Source of the DNA: Arthrobacter crystallopoietes BAB-32
GTDB lineage: Bacteria; Actinomycetota; Actinomycetes; Actinomycetales; Micrococcaceae
Direction of reading: 5' to 3'
Assembly: GCF_000328305.2 (NCBI RefSeq)
Contig: NZ_ANPE02000072.1
Coordinates: 1-64,000, forward strand
Length of the DNA stretch: 64,000 nucleotides
Under the pieces are notes generated by a model. It did not search any database, had not been told where the DNA came from, and worked only from the letters and a program-made list of their open reading frames with translations. Below, piece by piece: positions 1-12,078 of the stretch. A program made the position numbers and the translations under genes. Position 1 is the stretch's first letter. Each line of letters begins with the position of its first letter.

Positions 1-72
1 TCCGGGTGGCCCGCTCAGCTGCTGCCGGGGCTCTCTGGGTCACTGTGGAGGAAGCCATAGTCGCCTTGCCTG

Positions 73-109
73 CGCTGCCGAAGGCCCCGCCAGGGAACCT
101 TCGGCAGCG
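73..109 (-). terminator. Hairpin after siderophore-binding protein gene
   Basis: A 12-bp perfect inverted repeat (CGCTGCCGAAGG at 73-84, CCTTCGGCAGCG at 98-109) with a 13-nt loop lies just past the stop codon of the minus-strand lipoprotein gene. There is no strong U-tract, which is common for actinobacterial terminators. The 72 bases left of it hold nothing I recognise. Confidence 0.6.
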
Positions 110-117
110 GAAGCTGG

Positions 118-1062
118 TTACTCCGTGACGGCTTCCTGCACGGCGCCGATCATGGCGTCGACATTGTTGAGGCCGTAGCCGACCAGGTACCAGGAGGCGG
201 AGTCGAGGTAGGTGATGTTGCCGTTCTTCGCGGCGTCGGTGCCGTTGACCAGTTCGTTGTCCAGCGCGGCGGAAGCGGCCTGGCCGGCCTCGCCGGTGGC
301 GGCATCGCGGTCGATGACGAACAGGTGCGCCGGGTTCTTCTCGGCGATGTACTCGAAGGAGATGGCCTCGCCGTGCGAGCCTTCGGCCTTGACATCGGCT
401 GCGGTCTGGACGCCGAGGACGTCATGGACGAGGCCGAAGCGGGAGCCGGCGCCGTAAGCGGTCAGTTCGCCGCCGCTGGTCATCACGATCAGGCCGGTGC
501 CGGCGTCCGCTGCGGCAGCCTTGGTCTCTTCGATGCGGGTGTCGATGGCCGCCAGCTTCTCCTTGGCTTCGGCTTCCTTGCCGAAGATCCCGCCGAGCGT
601 GGCGGTGTTTTCCTTGAATGAAGCGATCGGGTCGGCCATGTCGACGCTCACATCGATGGTGGGCGCGATCTTGCTCAGCTCAGGGTACGCCTCTGCGGTG
701 CGGCCGGAGATGATGATCAGGTCCGGTGCGCCTTCGCTGATGGCCTCGAAGTCGGGTTCCTTCATGGAGCCGATCTTGGTCACCGAGTCCTCGCTGTACT
801 TGGCCAGGGATTCGGGGTAGACCGCCTGCGGGACTCCGTCGACCTCGACACCGAGGGCATCGAGCGTGTCGAGCGCACCCAGATCGAAGGTGTAGACGGT
901 CTCGGGGTTGGCGGGAACTTCGGTGGTGCCCTGCGCGTGCTCGACAGTGACGGTTTCGCCCTCCGTCCCGGTGGCGGAAGCGCCCTGGCCGCAGGCACTG
1001 AGTGCGAACAGTGACGCTGCGGCGGAGACCGCCAGTAGTCGGGACTTCACGGTCGAGTTCAT
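118..1062 (-). CDS. Iron-siderophore ABC transporter substrate-binding lipoprotein
   Basis: Extracytoplasmic binding protein of the FepB/FecB/YclQ type that captures ferric siderophores for an ABC importer. The N-terminus is basic, then hydrophobic, ending in a lipobox (LFALSACG), so the mature protein should be lipid-anchored at Cys. The rest fits the two-lobe TroA-like fold, with TYEVPANPETV-like and DLIIISGR segments. The ATG at 1062 was chosen because GGAG sits 7 nt upstream; a start further upstream would add 19 residues ahead of the signal peptide. An IdeR-like box overlaps its promoter, so expression is probably iron-repressed. No permease or ATPase partner is in the window. The exact siderophore cannot be read from sequence. 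Confidence 0.88.
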   Translation of the reverse strand: MNSTVKSRLLAVSAAASLFALSACGQGASATGTEGETVTVEHAQGTTEVPANPETVYTFDLGALDTLDALGVEVDGVPQAVYPESLAKYSEDSVTKIGSMKEPDFEAISEGAPDLIIISGRTAEAYPELSKIAPTIDVSVDMADPIASFKENTATLGGIFGKEAEAKEKLAAIDTRIEETKAAAADAGTGLIVMTSGGELTAYGAGSRFGLVHDVLGVQTAADVKAEGSHGEAISFEYIAEKNPAHLFVIDRDAATGEAGQAASAALDNELVNGTDAAKNGNITYLDSASWYLVGYGLNNVDAMIGAVQEAVTE

Positions 1063-1151
1063 ATCTGGCTCCAATATGATCGGATTCGGAGAGCCTGTCG
1101 CCCTCCGGCAATAGGCCACAAAAGCGTTAGCTAATTTCTGCGCGCCTTTGC

Positions 1152-1181
1152 AGACTAGCGGTTAGGTTAGCCTTACCGCAA
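1152..1181 (-). promoter_or_regulatory. Iron-regulated promoter with IdeR/DtxR-like box
   Basis: On the minus strand TTGCGG (1176-1181) and TAGTCT (1152-1157) form a -35/-10 pair with an 18-bp spacer. The spacer is largely covered by TTAGGTTAGCCTTACCGCA (1162-1180), which matches the 19-bp DtxR/IdeR consensus at about 16 positions. Iron-loaded repressor bound here would block the siderophore-binding protein gene. The box also lies about 50 bp upstream of the divergent hydrolase, which may share the control. Confidence 0.7.
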
Positions 1182-1230
1182 AACGGTCTGCCCGAAAAAG
1201 ACGTTGCGCGTCAGGGAAAGGGGGTAGAGC

Positions 1231-1977
1231 GTGCACATCGACCATGCAGGCGATCGAGGTGGTCACGTCCTGCTGCTGATTCATGGCGGCGGGGTGGCCG
1301 GCTGGATGTGGAAGCGGCAGGTGCAGCAGTTCTCCGGCCGGTTCCACGTTGTCGTCCCGGACCTGCCCGGGCACGGGACGAGCTCGGCTGAGGACTTCGC
1401 CAGCATCGGCCAGACGGCGGATGAACTCGCCGGGCTGCTCGCCGGACTGCGCACCGGCGGCGTGAAGATCACTGTCGTCGGGTTCTCGCTCGGAGCGCAG
1501 ATCGCCGTGGACCTGGTGTCGCGGTATCCCGGACTGGTGGACAGTGCGGTCATTGTGAGCGCCCTGGCTGTCCCATTGGCCTTAGGTACGGCGGCCGCGC
1601 GGGCGGCCGGATGGCTGATGCCGCTGGCCAGGAGGCGCTGGTTCGCGAGATTGCAGGCCCGTGCCCTGGCCATCCGGGACGACATGTTCGACGACTACTA
1701 CCGGACCACGGCAGCCATCGGCGGCCGAACCATGGAGGCTGTGCTGCGGGGGAACGCGGCCTTCGGTATCCCGGATGGCTGGCGCCGCACCGCAACACCG
1801 GCCCTCGTCGTCGTCGGCCAAAAGGAAAAGGCGGTCATGAAGCGCTCGGCTGCGCTCCTCGCGGAAGCCCACCCGTCAGGCCGGCTGCTCATCGTGGACG
1901 GGGCCGGACACGGCCTGCCATTGCAGGATCCGGAGCGTTTCCGGACGATTCTCGCTGCCGCTGCGGCCGACAGATGA
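1231..1977 (+). CDS. Alpha/beta hydrolase
   Basis: A 248-residue alpha/beta-hydrolase-fold enzyme. HGGG at residues 18-21 forms the oxyanion-hole loop. The nucleophile elbow is GFSLG (Ser86), and GAGHG near the C-terminus supplies the catalytic His; a cap region separates them. Length is normal for this family. The start is GTG, preceded by a purine-rich AGGGAAAGGGGG. It is divergent from the siderophore-binding protein gene and shares the intergenic region holding the IdeR-like box. A role as a ferric-siderophore esterase is therefore conceivable, but that is inference only. Its substrate is unknown. Confidence 0.75.
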   Translation: MHIDHAGDRGGHVLLLIHGGGVAGWMWKRQVQQFSGRFHVVVPDLPGHGTSSAEDFASIGQTADELAGLLAGLRTGGVKITVVGFSLGAQIAVDLVSRYPGLVDSAVIVSALAVPLALGTAAARAAGWLMPLARRRWFARLQARALAIRDDMFDDYYRTTAAIGGRTMEAVLRGNAAFGIPDGWRRTATPALVVVGQKEKAVMKRSAALLAEAHPSGRLLIVDGAGHGLPLQDPERFRTILAAAAADR

Positions 1978-1982
1978 CGCCG

Positions 1983-2009
1983 TTGGCACTCGCCTTGACC
2001 GAGTGCTAA
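1983..2009 (+). promoter_or_regulatory. CIRCE operator 1 (HrcA site) with groES promoter
   Basis: TTGGCACTC-N9-GAGTGCTAA matches the CIRCE consensus TTAGCACTC-N9-GAGTGCTAA with one mismatch. A TTGACC hexamer inside it (1995-2000) and TAGAGT at 2019-2024 form a likely sigma-70 promoter with an 18-bp spacer. HrcA binding would therefore occlude the -35. hrcA itself is not in the window. Confidence 0.85.
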
Positions 2010-2029
2010 TCCTGCGCATAGAGTCGGTG

Positions 2030-2056
2030 TTAGCACTCTCACCGTACGGGTGCCAA
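2030..2056 (+). promoter_or_regulatory. CIRCE operator 2 (HrcA site)
   Basis: TTAGCACTC-N9-GGGTGCCAA is a second CIRCE element, with a perfect left arm and a right arm differing at two positions. It starts 20 bp after the first element ends and lies near the predicted transcription start. This gives a tandem HrcA arrangement in front of groES. Confidence 0.75.
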
Positions 2057-2148
2057 CCCTTCAAGGAGCCTTCCGCCGGCACCGCGACGACGGCGGAAAA
2101 GTCCTTGGCCAAGTACCTATTCGTAGCTCATGCAAAGGAGAGAGCCGA

Positions 2149-4111
<1,963 letters not shown>

Positions 4112-4150
4112 CGGCAATGGCAGGACGTCCGCCTAGGTCGTCCAAACCTT

Positions 4151-4183
4151 GGAGGGGATCCGGCGTTCGTCCGGGTCCCCTCC
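4151..4183 (+). terminator. Terminator hairpin after groEL
   Basis: GGAGGGGA(t)CCGG / CCGG(g)TCCCCTCC forms a 13-bp stem with one wobble and a 7-nt loop, 40 bp past the groEL stop. No U-tract follows. Confidence 0.6.
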
Positions 4184-4258
4184 AGTGGTTCCCAAGGGTT
4201 ATCCACAGTCCGGCAGATCCTTATCGCGCAGCGGCGGCTGCTCCGCTTGACTGGCCGC

Positions 4259-5839
4259 ATGGGAATCACTCACAGATGCCTCGCGCTCGCCGTCCTGCCG
4301 CTAGCAGCGGCCATTGCCTTGTCGGCATGCACTGCTCCCGGCAATGCCGATGGCGGGACGTCGCCCGAAGCCAGCGCCCAGGCGGTCGAGGAGCCTGAAC
4401 GAGATCTCGGCCCAGCCCACCGGCTTTGGACGCAGGAGCTGGACGTCGTCGGCCAGCCTCAGGCGAAGGACGGAACGGCCATCGCCTTTGCCGCCAAGGA
4501 CCGCGGCCTGGAAATTGTGGCCCTGGATTCGGCCACCGGCAAGGTGAAGTGGCGCCACCCGGCGACGCCCGGACAGCGTTTCGCCGGGACGGCTCCGCGT
4601 GCGGCGTTCATCGAACTCGAAGATGGCAGGGAAGCAGTGGCTTTCGCTGCCCCCGGCGACTTCAGCTACGAATGGATCAAACCGGAGTGGTGGCCCTGGC
4701 TGGACCGCATTCGAATCGTCGACGCCGCCAGCGGGAAGACCATCAGCATGAGTGAAGGCGTGGTGGTCCACGCCGGCGTCTACTCCTGTAACGATGATGC
4801 GAAGGCAGTGTGTTTCGACGGCGAAGGGGTCTTCGGCGACCGGACCCGGATGAGGTACTCCGCGCAGAGCGGTGACTTCGAAGTAGATCCGATCATGCAG
4901 GGCATGCCACCTGAGGCGGATGCGGTCGGCGATGGTGGCCTTTACGCGTTCTCCGGATCCGGTGGCATGCGTTACGGGATCGGCCAGATGCAGGACGAAC
5001 GCATTGGCTGGGAACTCGGAGCGGTTTCCGCCTTCGGCCCGGGGATCAATAGACGGTCGTCCTTCCAGCATCAGTACCTCGACGAGCATGATCTGCTCCT
5101 CCTGGGATTCGACCTAACGTCACCTTCGGAGGAGGGCGGCCGGGTCGACTTGGCCCGCAACCGGATTACAGCTGTGAATGCCAAAACCGGACAGTTGATC
5201 TGGGACGCCCCGGCGCAGGATTGCAACAATCAACTGGATGTGGGGCCGTTCGCGCTGGACGACAAGTCCTACCGCGGAATCCGCTGCAAGACCACCGGAA
5301 CGATGATCGTTGACAAGGACGGGAACAAGACGTTCGAGAACGTCACGGTCGTGGTGGAAGGCTTTGACATGGTCACAGGAGAGGCCGTCTGGACCGTCGA
5401 CGCGGGGTCCGATGAGAAATTCCTGCATGGGCCGGCCCGGCAGGCACCGGGGGACGGGCTCAAGCAGCGGCTGAGCCTGAACGGTGAGGAAATGTGGCTG
5501 GACGCCGCCTCCGGTAAAACCAGCCCTATTGCAGAGGAAGAATACGACAGGGCAAGCCGACTGTGCCTCGTGGAACGGTCCTACGAATACTGGCGCGCGC
5601 AGAGACCTGAGGAGAAGGCGCCGAGCGAGCGGGGAGGCGGCTCTCTGGCAGCCACTTGCGGAGACGGCAGGAAATTGCCCCCTGCAGTTGCAGAAGTGGA
5701 TGGCGCGGGTACACGGGATGGGGGCGTCGTTATGGTCGCTTACGAAGGCAAGCTGGCCGGCTACGACATGCCGCAGGAACCGGAACCATCGGACGGCCCG
5801 TCCGGTGATGCCGCAGTGCAGGTGGAGGGCCAGGAGTAA
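4259..5839 (+). CDS. PQQ-binding-like beta-propeller lipoprotein
   Basis: A secreted lipoprotein of about 526 residues and unknown specific role. The N-terminus has a hydrophobic stretch ending in a lipobox (IALSACTA). Blade-type repeats of the PQQ/quinoprotein-like propeller recur, including DSATGKVKWRH, NAKTGQLIWD and DMVTGEAVWTVDAG. The mature part is acidic and has several Cys that could form disulfides. Residues needed for enzymatic quinoprotein activity cannot be identified, so a binding or scaffolding role is as likely as catalysis. The start could be the ATG at 4259 or a TTG at 4247; neither has a clear ribosome-binding site. It is a single gene between the groEL terminator and guaB. 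Confidence 0.7.
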   Translation: MGITHRCLALAVLPLAAAIALSACTAPGNADGGTSPEASAQAVEEPERDLGPAHRLWTQELDVVGQPQAKDGTAIAFAAKDRGLEIVALDSATGKVKWRHPATPGQRFAGTAPRAAFIELEDGREAVAFAAPGDFSYEWIKPEWWPWLDRIRIVDAASGKTISMSEGVVVHAGVYSCNDDAKAVCFDGEGVFGDRTRMRYSAQSGDFEVDPIMQGMPPEADAVGDGGLYAFSGSGGMRYGIGQMQDERIGWELGAVSAFGPGINRRSSFQHQYLDEHDLLLLGFDLTSPSEEGGRVDLARNRITAVNAKTGQLIWDAPAQDCNNQLDVGPFALDDKSYRGIRCKTTGTMIVDKDGNKTFENVTVVVEGFDMVTGEAVWTVDAGSDEKFLHGPARQAPGDGLKQRLSLNGEEMWLDAASGKTSPIAEEEYDRASRLCLVERSYEYWRAQRPEEKAPSERGGGSLAATCGDGRKLPPAVAEVDGAGTRDGGVVMVAYEGKLAGYDMPQEPEPSDGPSGDAAVQVEGQE

Positions 5840-5893
5840 CGTTGACCACATAACCATCCGCGGGAAATAGAGGCACAGGGCGAATGGTTCTAG

Positions 5894-7483
<1,590 letters not shown>

Positions 7484-7495
7484 CCGGGCCACATC

Positions 7496-7532
7496 GACGG
7501 CGCCGTTCCCCACACAGGGGAGCGGCGCCGTC
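7496..7532 (+). terminator. Terminator hairpin after guaB
   Basis: GACGGCGCCGTTCCCC / GGGGAGCGGCGCCGTC forms a 16-bp stem with one G-T wobble and a 5-nt ACACA loop, starting 13 nt past the guaB stop. Confidence 0.75.
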
Positions 7533-7678
7533 GTGCATTCGGGGCCGCAGCAGGTGCTTGGCGGACGCGCTGGAGCCCATCCTTGGGCGGAATGGGGTGC
7601 GGCCCCGCAAGCTCACGGCATCGGCTGCAGCGTAGGTTGCGGCAGGACACAGGTCCCGGATCCGCGCCGCCGTTGGGA

Positions 7679-7690
7679 TAACCTAGAGCC
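7679..7690 (+). promoter_or_regulatory. -10 element of leaderless guaB3 promoter
   Basis: TAACCT (7679-7684) is followed by six bases and then the GTG start. Transcription would therefore begin at or next to the start codon. No Shine-Dalgarno sequence precedes the gene. The block is nearly identical to that in front of guaA. Confidence 0.6.
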
Positions 7691-8827
7691 GTGACTTACG
7701 AGATTGAAATTGGCCGTGGCAAGCGTGGGCGCCGTGCCTACTCCCTCGACGATGTAGCCATCGTCCCGTCCCGGCGGACGCGCGACCCCAAGGACGTCTC
7801 GGTCAAGTGGCAGATCGACGCCTACCAGTTCGAGATGCCCGTCGTCGCCGCGCCGATGGACTCGGTCATGTCGCCGGCCACCGCGATCACCATGGGCAAG
7901 CTCGGGGGCTTGGGCGTGCTCAACCTCGAGGGCCTCTGGACCCGGTACGAGGACCCGCAGCCGCTGCTGGACGAAATCGCCGCCCTCAGCGAGGAGAACT
8001 TCAGCCCGGCAGCAACCCTGCGGATGCAGGAAATCTACAACGCCCCCATCCAGCCGGAACTCATCACCTCCCGGCTGGCCGAGATCCGCGAATCCGGCGT
8101 GACCGTAGCCGGTTCGCTCACGCCGCAGCGCACGCAGGAGTTCTACAAGACCGTCGTGGCCGCCGGCGTCGACATCTTCGTCATCCGCGGCACCACGGTC
8201 TCCGCCGAGCACGTCTCGCGCGAGCACGAACCGCTGAACCTCAAGCAGTTCATCTACGAACTCGATGTCCCGGTCATTGTCGGCGGCGCGGCGGGCTACA
8301 CCCCGGCGCTGCACCTGATGCGCACCGGTGCGGCCGGCGTCCTGGTCGGCTTCGGCGGCGGGGCAACAACGACGACGAGGCGGGCTTTGGGGATCCACTC
8401 GCCGTTGGCTTCGGCCATCTCCGATGTGGCTGCGGCGCGCCGGGACTACATGGACGAATCCGGCGGCCGCTATGTGCATGTGATTGCCGACGGCGGACTG
8501 GGCACCAGCGGCGACATCATCAAGGCCGTCGCCATGGGCGCCGACGCGGTCATGCTCGGCGCCGCCCTGGCCCGCGCCGAGGAAGCCCCGGGACAGGGGT
8601 GGCACTGGGGCCAGGAGGCCCACCACCACGAGCTGCCGCGCGGCGACCGCGTCAAGGTGGGCACCGTTGGTCCGCTGGAGGAAGTGCTGTACGGCCCGTC
8701 CCACCACACCAACGGCACCTCGAACCTGGTGGGTGCGCTGCGCCGTTCGATGGCGACCACCGGCTACTCTGACCTGAAGGAGTTCCAGCGGTGCGAGGTA
8801 GTCCTCGCCCCGTACCAGATCGACTGA
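7691..8827 (+). CDS. guaB3: GuaB3 family IMP dehydrogenase-related protein
   Basis: A 378-residue IMPDH-barrel protein without the CBS insertion. Actinobacteria normally carry it beside true GuaB. The family's AAPMDSVMSP is present, but the canonical GPGSxCTTR active-site loop is replaced by a Gly/Thr-rich GFGGGATTTTRR segment without the catalytic Cys. The C-terminal barrel has the phosphate-binding ADGGLGTSGD. Function is not settled for actinobacterial members, although some GuaB3 proteins from other phyla have been reported active. The GTG start follows a -10 box by six bases, indicating a leaderless mRNA. glpD begins 20 bp downstream. Confidence 0.93.
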   Translation: MTYEIEIGRGKRGRRAYSLDDVAIVPSRRTRDPKDVSVKWQIDAYQFEMPVVAAPMDSVMSPATAITMGKLGGLGVLNLEGLWTRYEDPQPLLDEIAALSEENFSPAATLRMQEIYNAPIQPELITSRLAEIRESGVTVAGSLTPQRTQEFYKTVVAAGVDIFVIRGTTVSAEHVSREHEPLNLKQFIYELDVPVIVGGAAGYTPALHLMRTGAAGVLVGFGGGATTTTRRALGIHSPLASAISDVAAARRDYMDESGGRYVHVIADGGLGTSGDIIKAVAMGADAVMLGAALARAEEAPGQGWHWGQEAHHHELPRGDRVKVGTVGPLEEVLYGPSHHTNGTSNLVGALRRSMATTGYSDLKEFQRCEVVLAPYQID

Positions 8828-8847
8828 CGACGCTCGGAGGTCCCACC

Positions 8848-10575
8848 GTGAGCACGACCGCTGCCCTTAGCCCGGAAAGCCGGAGCCGAGCCCTCTCGGC
8901 GCTGCGGGAAACCGGGCGGAGCGGACACGAACTGGACATCCTGATCGTCGGCGGCGGGGTGGTCGGTGCCGGTGCCGCGCTGGACGCGGTGACGCGCGGG
9001 CTGGACGTCGGAATCGTGGAGGCCCGTGACTGGTCTTCCGGAACGTCGTCGCGGTCCTCCAAGCTCATCCATGGCGGCCTGCGCTACCTGGAGATGCTCG
9101 ACTTCGGCCTGGTCCGCGAGGCGCTGCAGGAACGCGGCCTGCTGCTGCAGCGGATCGCTCCGCACCTGGTCCGGCCCGTCCCCTTCCTGTACCCGCTGAC
9201 CAAACGGTTCGTGGAACGCCCCTACGTAGGGGCTGGCGTCGCGCTTTACGATGCGCTCTCCGTCGCCACCGGACACGGCCGGGGGATGCCATTCCACAAG
9301 CACTTGTCCCGGCACAGCACGCTGCGGGCGGCGCCGAGCCTGAAGAAGGAGGCGCTGGTCGGGTCGGTGCGCTATTACGACGCACAGGTCGACGACGCGC
9401 GGCTGGTGGTGAACCTGGTGCGCACCGCTGCCGACTACGGGGCGCACGCAGCCAACCGGCTTAAGGTGGTCAATTTCCTGCGCGAGGGCGAACGCGTGGT
9501 CGGCGCCCGGGTGCAGGACCAGGAGGACGGCGCGGAATTCGACATCCGGGCCCGCCAGATCGTCAACGCCACCGGAGTCTGGACGGACGAGACCCAGGCC
9601 ATGGTGACGGGCCGCGGGCAGCTGAAGGTCCGGGTCTCCAAGGGCATCCACCTGGTGGTGCCGCGGGACCGCTTCCAGTCCACCGTGGGCCTCATCCTTC
9701 GCACTGAGAAGTCCGTGCTGTTCGTGATTCCGTGGGGACGGCACTGGATCATCGGCACCACCGACACCGACTGGAACCTGGACAAGGTGCACCCGGCGGC
9801 GACCGCGAAGGACATCGATTACCTGCTGGACCACGTCAACGAAGTGCTCACCACGCCGCTGACGCGCGAGGATGTCGAAGGGGTCTACGCCGGCCTGCGG
9901 CCGCTGCTGGCAGGGGAGAACGATTCCACCGCCAAACTCTCGCGCGAGCACGTTGTGGCGCACCCGGTGCCGGGGCTGGTGGTCGTCGCCGGCGGCAAGT
10001 ACACGACCTACCGGATTATGGCGCGGGACGCAGTGGACGAGGCCGTCCGGGCGCTGGACGAGCGTGTCCCGCCGAGCTGCACGGAATCGGTGCCGCTGCT
10101 CGGTGCCCCGGGGTTCAAGGCCAAGTGGAACAAGCGCAGCCGGCTCGCGTCGCGGGCGGGGGTCCACGTGGCGCGGGTGGAGCACCTGCTCAACCGGTAC
10201 GGCTCGCTGGCAGAGGAAGTGCTGGCCCTGATCGCCTCGGACCCGGAGCTTGCCGAACCGCTGCCGGGCGCCGATGACTACCTGCGCGCCGAGGTGGTGT
10301 ACGCCGTGACCCACGAGGGCGCCCGGCACGTGGACGACGTCCTGACCCGGCGCACGCGGATTTCGATCGAAGCCTGGGACCGCGGGGTCTCCGCCGCCCC
10401 GATCGTCGCGGATCTGATGGCCCCGCTGCTCGGCTGGAGCCCGGAGCAGCAGGAGCGCGAAACCAAGTACTACCTGGCCCGGGTCGAGGCCGAACGGCTC
10501 AGCCAGGAGCAGCCGGACGACGCGGCGGCGGACTCGGCACGGATGGCGGTGGAGGACATCGTCCCGCTGGCCTGA
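8848..10575 (+). CDS. glpD: FAD-dependent glycerol-3-phosphate dehydrogenase
   Basis: Oxidises glycerol-3-phosphate to dihydroxyacetone phosphate at the membrane and passes electrons to the quinone pool. The 575-residue protein opens with the FAD-binding dinucleotide fold (ILIVGGGVVGAG at about 31-42). GTSSRSSKLIHGGLRYLE, the FAD/substrate signature of GlpD, follows, and a helical C-terminal DAO-C domain closes it. GTG at 8848 is preceded by CGGAGG at 8 nt, and the protein then starts like its relatives; upstream in-frame codons overlap guaB3. It sits 20 bp behind guaB3 and may be partly cotranscribed. No glpF or glpK is in the window. Confidence 0.93.
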   Translation: MSTTAALSPESRSRALSALRETGRSGHELDILIVGGGVVGAGAALDAVTRGLDVGIVEARDWSSGTSSRSSKLIHGGLRYLEMLDFGLVREALQERGLLLQRIAPHLVRPVPFLYPLTKRFVERPYVGAGVALYDALSVATGHGRGMPFHKHLSRHSTLRAAPSLKKEALVGSVRYYDAQVDDARLVVNLVRTAADYGAHAANRLKVVNFLREGERVVGARVQDQEDGAEFDIRARQIVNATGVWTDETQAMVTGRGQLKVRVSKGIHLVVPRDRFQSTVGLILRTEKSVLFVIPWGRHWIIGTTDTDWNLDKVHPAATAKDIDYLLDHVNEVLTTPLTREDVEGVYAGLRPLLAGENDSTAKLSREHVVAHPVPGLVVVAGGKYTTYRIMARDAVDEAVRALDERVPPSCTESVPLLGAPGFKAKWNKRSRLASRAGVHVARVEHLLNRYGSLAEEVLALIASDPELAEPLPGADDYLRAEVVYAVTHEGARHVDDVLTRRTRISIEAWDRGVSAAPIVADLMAPLLGWSPEQQERETKYYLARVEAERLSQEQPDDAAADSARMAVEDIVPLA

Positions 10576-10626
10576 GCGAACAGCTTGGATTCGGTTTTCT
10601 ACAAAGGGACGAAGTAGGGTTAATGG

Positions 10627-11487
10627 GTGTTGAAAACTGCCCTCAAGCCCCGCTGGATCGCGGCGCTGGTGCTTGCGCTGGCCATCGCCACGGTCTTCGT
10701 GCTGCTGAGCCAGTGGCAGTTTTCGGCCTCCCGCAGCGAAGCACCGCCGCCGCCGTCGCAGACGGAAACCGTCCGGCCGCTGACCGAATCCTTCCAGCCC
10801 GGCACGCCGATGGCCGCCTCGGAAGCGGACCAGATGGTCTCCTTCAGCGGCCGGTTCCGGCCCCAGGACCAGGTCCTGGTACAGGACAGGCTGCACGAGG
10901 GTGACAACGGCTACTGGGTGGTGACCGGCTTCGCCGTCGACGGCGCGCCGCAGCTGGACGGCGAAGACGTCATGATTCCCGTGGTCCGCGGCTGGATCGC
11001 CGATCCTGCGGACGCCACCGCCGCACCGGAGGGCGAGGCCACCGTCGTCGGGCGTTTGCTGCCCACGGAAGCCCCGGCCGCGGAACGCCCGGTGCCCGGG
11101 CAGGTGCCCACGCTGTCCGTCGCCGAGCTGATCAACCTGTGGGATGCCCCGTCCTATTCGGGATTCGTCACCGCCACGGCACTGACCGTGGCCGGCGAGG
11201 ACCTCGGGGACGGAACCGCAGGCACCGACCTGCGCCCCGTCGTCGTTGGCGCCCAGCCGCAGGAAACGCCCATCAACTGGATGAACGTGTTCTACGCGGT
11301 CGAATGGGTGGTCTTTGCCGGTTTCGCCATCTTCCTCTGGTGGCGCCTGGTGGCCGACGACTACCGCCGCACGCTTGAGGACGAAGAATTCGCCGCCGCA
11401 GAGGCCCGGTACCAGGCCGGGCAGGACGCCGGCGATGAGCAGGACGGTGCATCCACGAATGCACCCAGGAACGAGGTATCCCCGTGA
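10627..11487 (+). CDS. SURF1 family cytochrome oxidase assembly protein
   Basis: A 286-residue membrane protein of the SURF1 family, which helps insert haem a into cytochrome c oxidase. The topology is as expected: one transmembrane helix at about residues 10-28 (ALVLALAIATVFVLLSQWQF, with the family's Q-W-Q), a large extracytoplasmic region containing FSGRFRP and VVRGWI, and a second helix near residues 218-238 just after the NWMNVFYAVEW stretch. The charged C-terminal tail is variable. TAGGGT lies six bases before the GTG start, so the mRNA may be leaderless. The stop overlaps the next gene's GTG by 4 nt, implying a two-gene operon. Confidence 0.88.
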   Translation: MLKTALKPRWIAALVLALAIATVFVLLSQWQFSASRSEAPPPPSQTETVRPLTESFQPGTPMAASEADQMVSFSGRFRPQDQVLVQDRLHEGDNGYWVVTGFAVDGAPQLDGEDVMIPVVRGWIADPADATAAPEGEATVVGRLLPTEAPAAERPVPGQVPTLSVAELINLWDAPSYSGFVTATALTVAGEDLGDGTAGTDLRPVVVGAQPQETPINWMNVFYAVEWVVFAGFAIFLWWRLVADDYRRTLEDEEFAAAEARYQAGQDAGDEQDGASTNAPRNEVSP

Positions 11488-11981
11488 CAGACAACAATCC
11501 GCAGCAGACCGGCCAGCGGCCCGCCCGGCCGGCGAAGCGGCGCTTCGGCGGCACGCACGCGCAGATCCGCTCCGCGCTGAAGTTCTACAAGGCCACCTCG
11601 TGGATCACCGGCGTGATGCTGCTGCTGCTCTGCCTCGAAATGATCCTGCGCTACGGGTTCAATCTCTTCCTGTTCGCCGGGACCACCAACACATTGACCG
11701 GCGAACCGCTGGCTTTCGGCCTGGCCCAGGCCGAGCCGTCCGTGATGGAAGGCGGCGTCAATCTCTCCATCGCCGTGCTGATCGCCCACGGCTGGCTGTA
11801 CGTGCTGTACCTGATTGCCGACTTCCGGCTGTGGTCGCTGATGCGCTGGCCGTTCACCCGCTTCATCCTGATCGCCCTCGGCGGCGTGATTCCCTTCCTG
11901 TCCGTCATCCTGGAGAAGAAGGTCCACCGCGAGGTCGAGCAGGACCTGGCCGCCCACCCCGAGGCCGCAAAGCGCTACTGA
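11484..11981 (+). CDS. DUF3817 domain-containing membrane protein
   Basis: A 165-residue integral membrane protein with the DUF3817 domain (function unknown). A basic N-terminus of about 25 residues precedes three or four predicted helices (TSWITGVMLLLLCLEMILRY, LSIAVLIAHGWLYVLYLIA, FTRFILIALGGVIPFLSVIL). The family's FYKATSWITG and AHGWLY segments are recognisable. Its GTG overlaps the SURF1 stop (GTGA), so the two should be translated together. Co-occurrence with SURF1 is frequent in related genomes and hints at a respiratory-membrane role, but nothing in the sequence proves it. Confidence 0.85.
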   Translation: MTDNNPQQTGQRPARPAKRRFGGTHAQIRSALKFYKATSWITGVMLLLLCLEMILRYGFNLFLFAGTTNTLTGEPLAFGLAQAEPSVMEGGVNLSIAVLIAHGWLYVLYLIADFRLWSLMRWPFTRFILIALGGVIPFLSVILEKKVHREVEQDLAAHPEAAKRY

Positions 11982-12011
11982 CGCCCCGCTCCGGTCTCCG
12001 GCGCAGTGGAC

Positions 12012-12057
12012 CCGTGCCGCCTCCGGGGTCCGGCGCACTCCGCCGTGCCGCCTCCGG
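12012..12057 (+). repeat. 15-bp direct repeat in intergenic spacer
   Basis: CCGTGCCGCCTCCGG occurs at 12012-12026 and again at 12043-12057, 31 bp apart, in the spacer between the DUF3817 gene and the hairpin ahead of guaA. No function is evident. Confidence 0.4.
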
Positions 12058-12078
12058 TGCACCCCTCGCCATGGTGAG

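Noticed and set aside
2001-2038. GAGTGCTAA ... TTAGCACTC read as one inverted repeat with a 20-bp gap
   Set aside because: CIRCE needs TTAGCACTC first with a 9-bp gap. Both halves are better explained as the right arm of CIRCE 1 and the left arm of CIRCE 2.
8764-10896. 710-codon open frame antisense to glpD
   Set aside because: glpD is unambiguous on the plus strand; the reverse frame is compositional noise.
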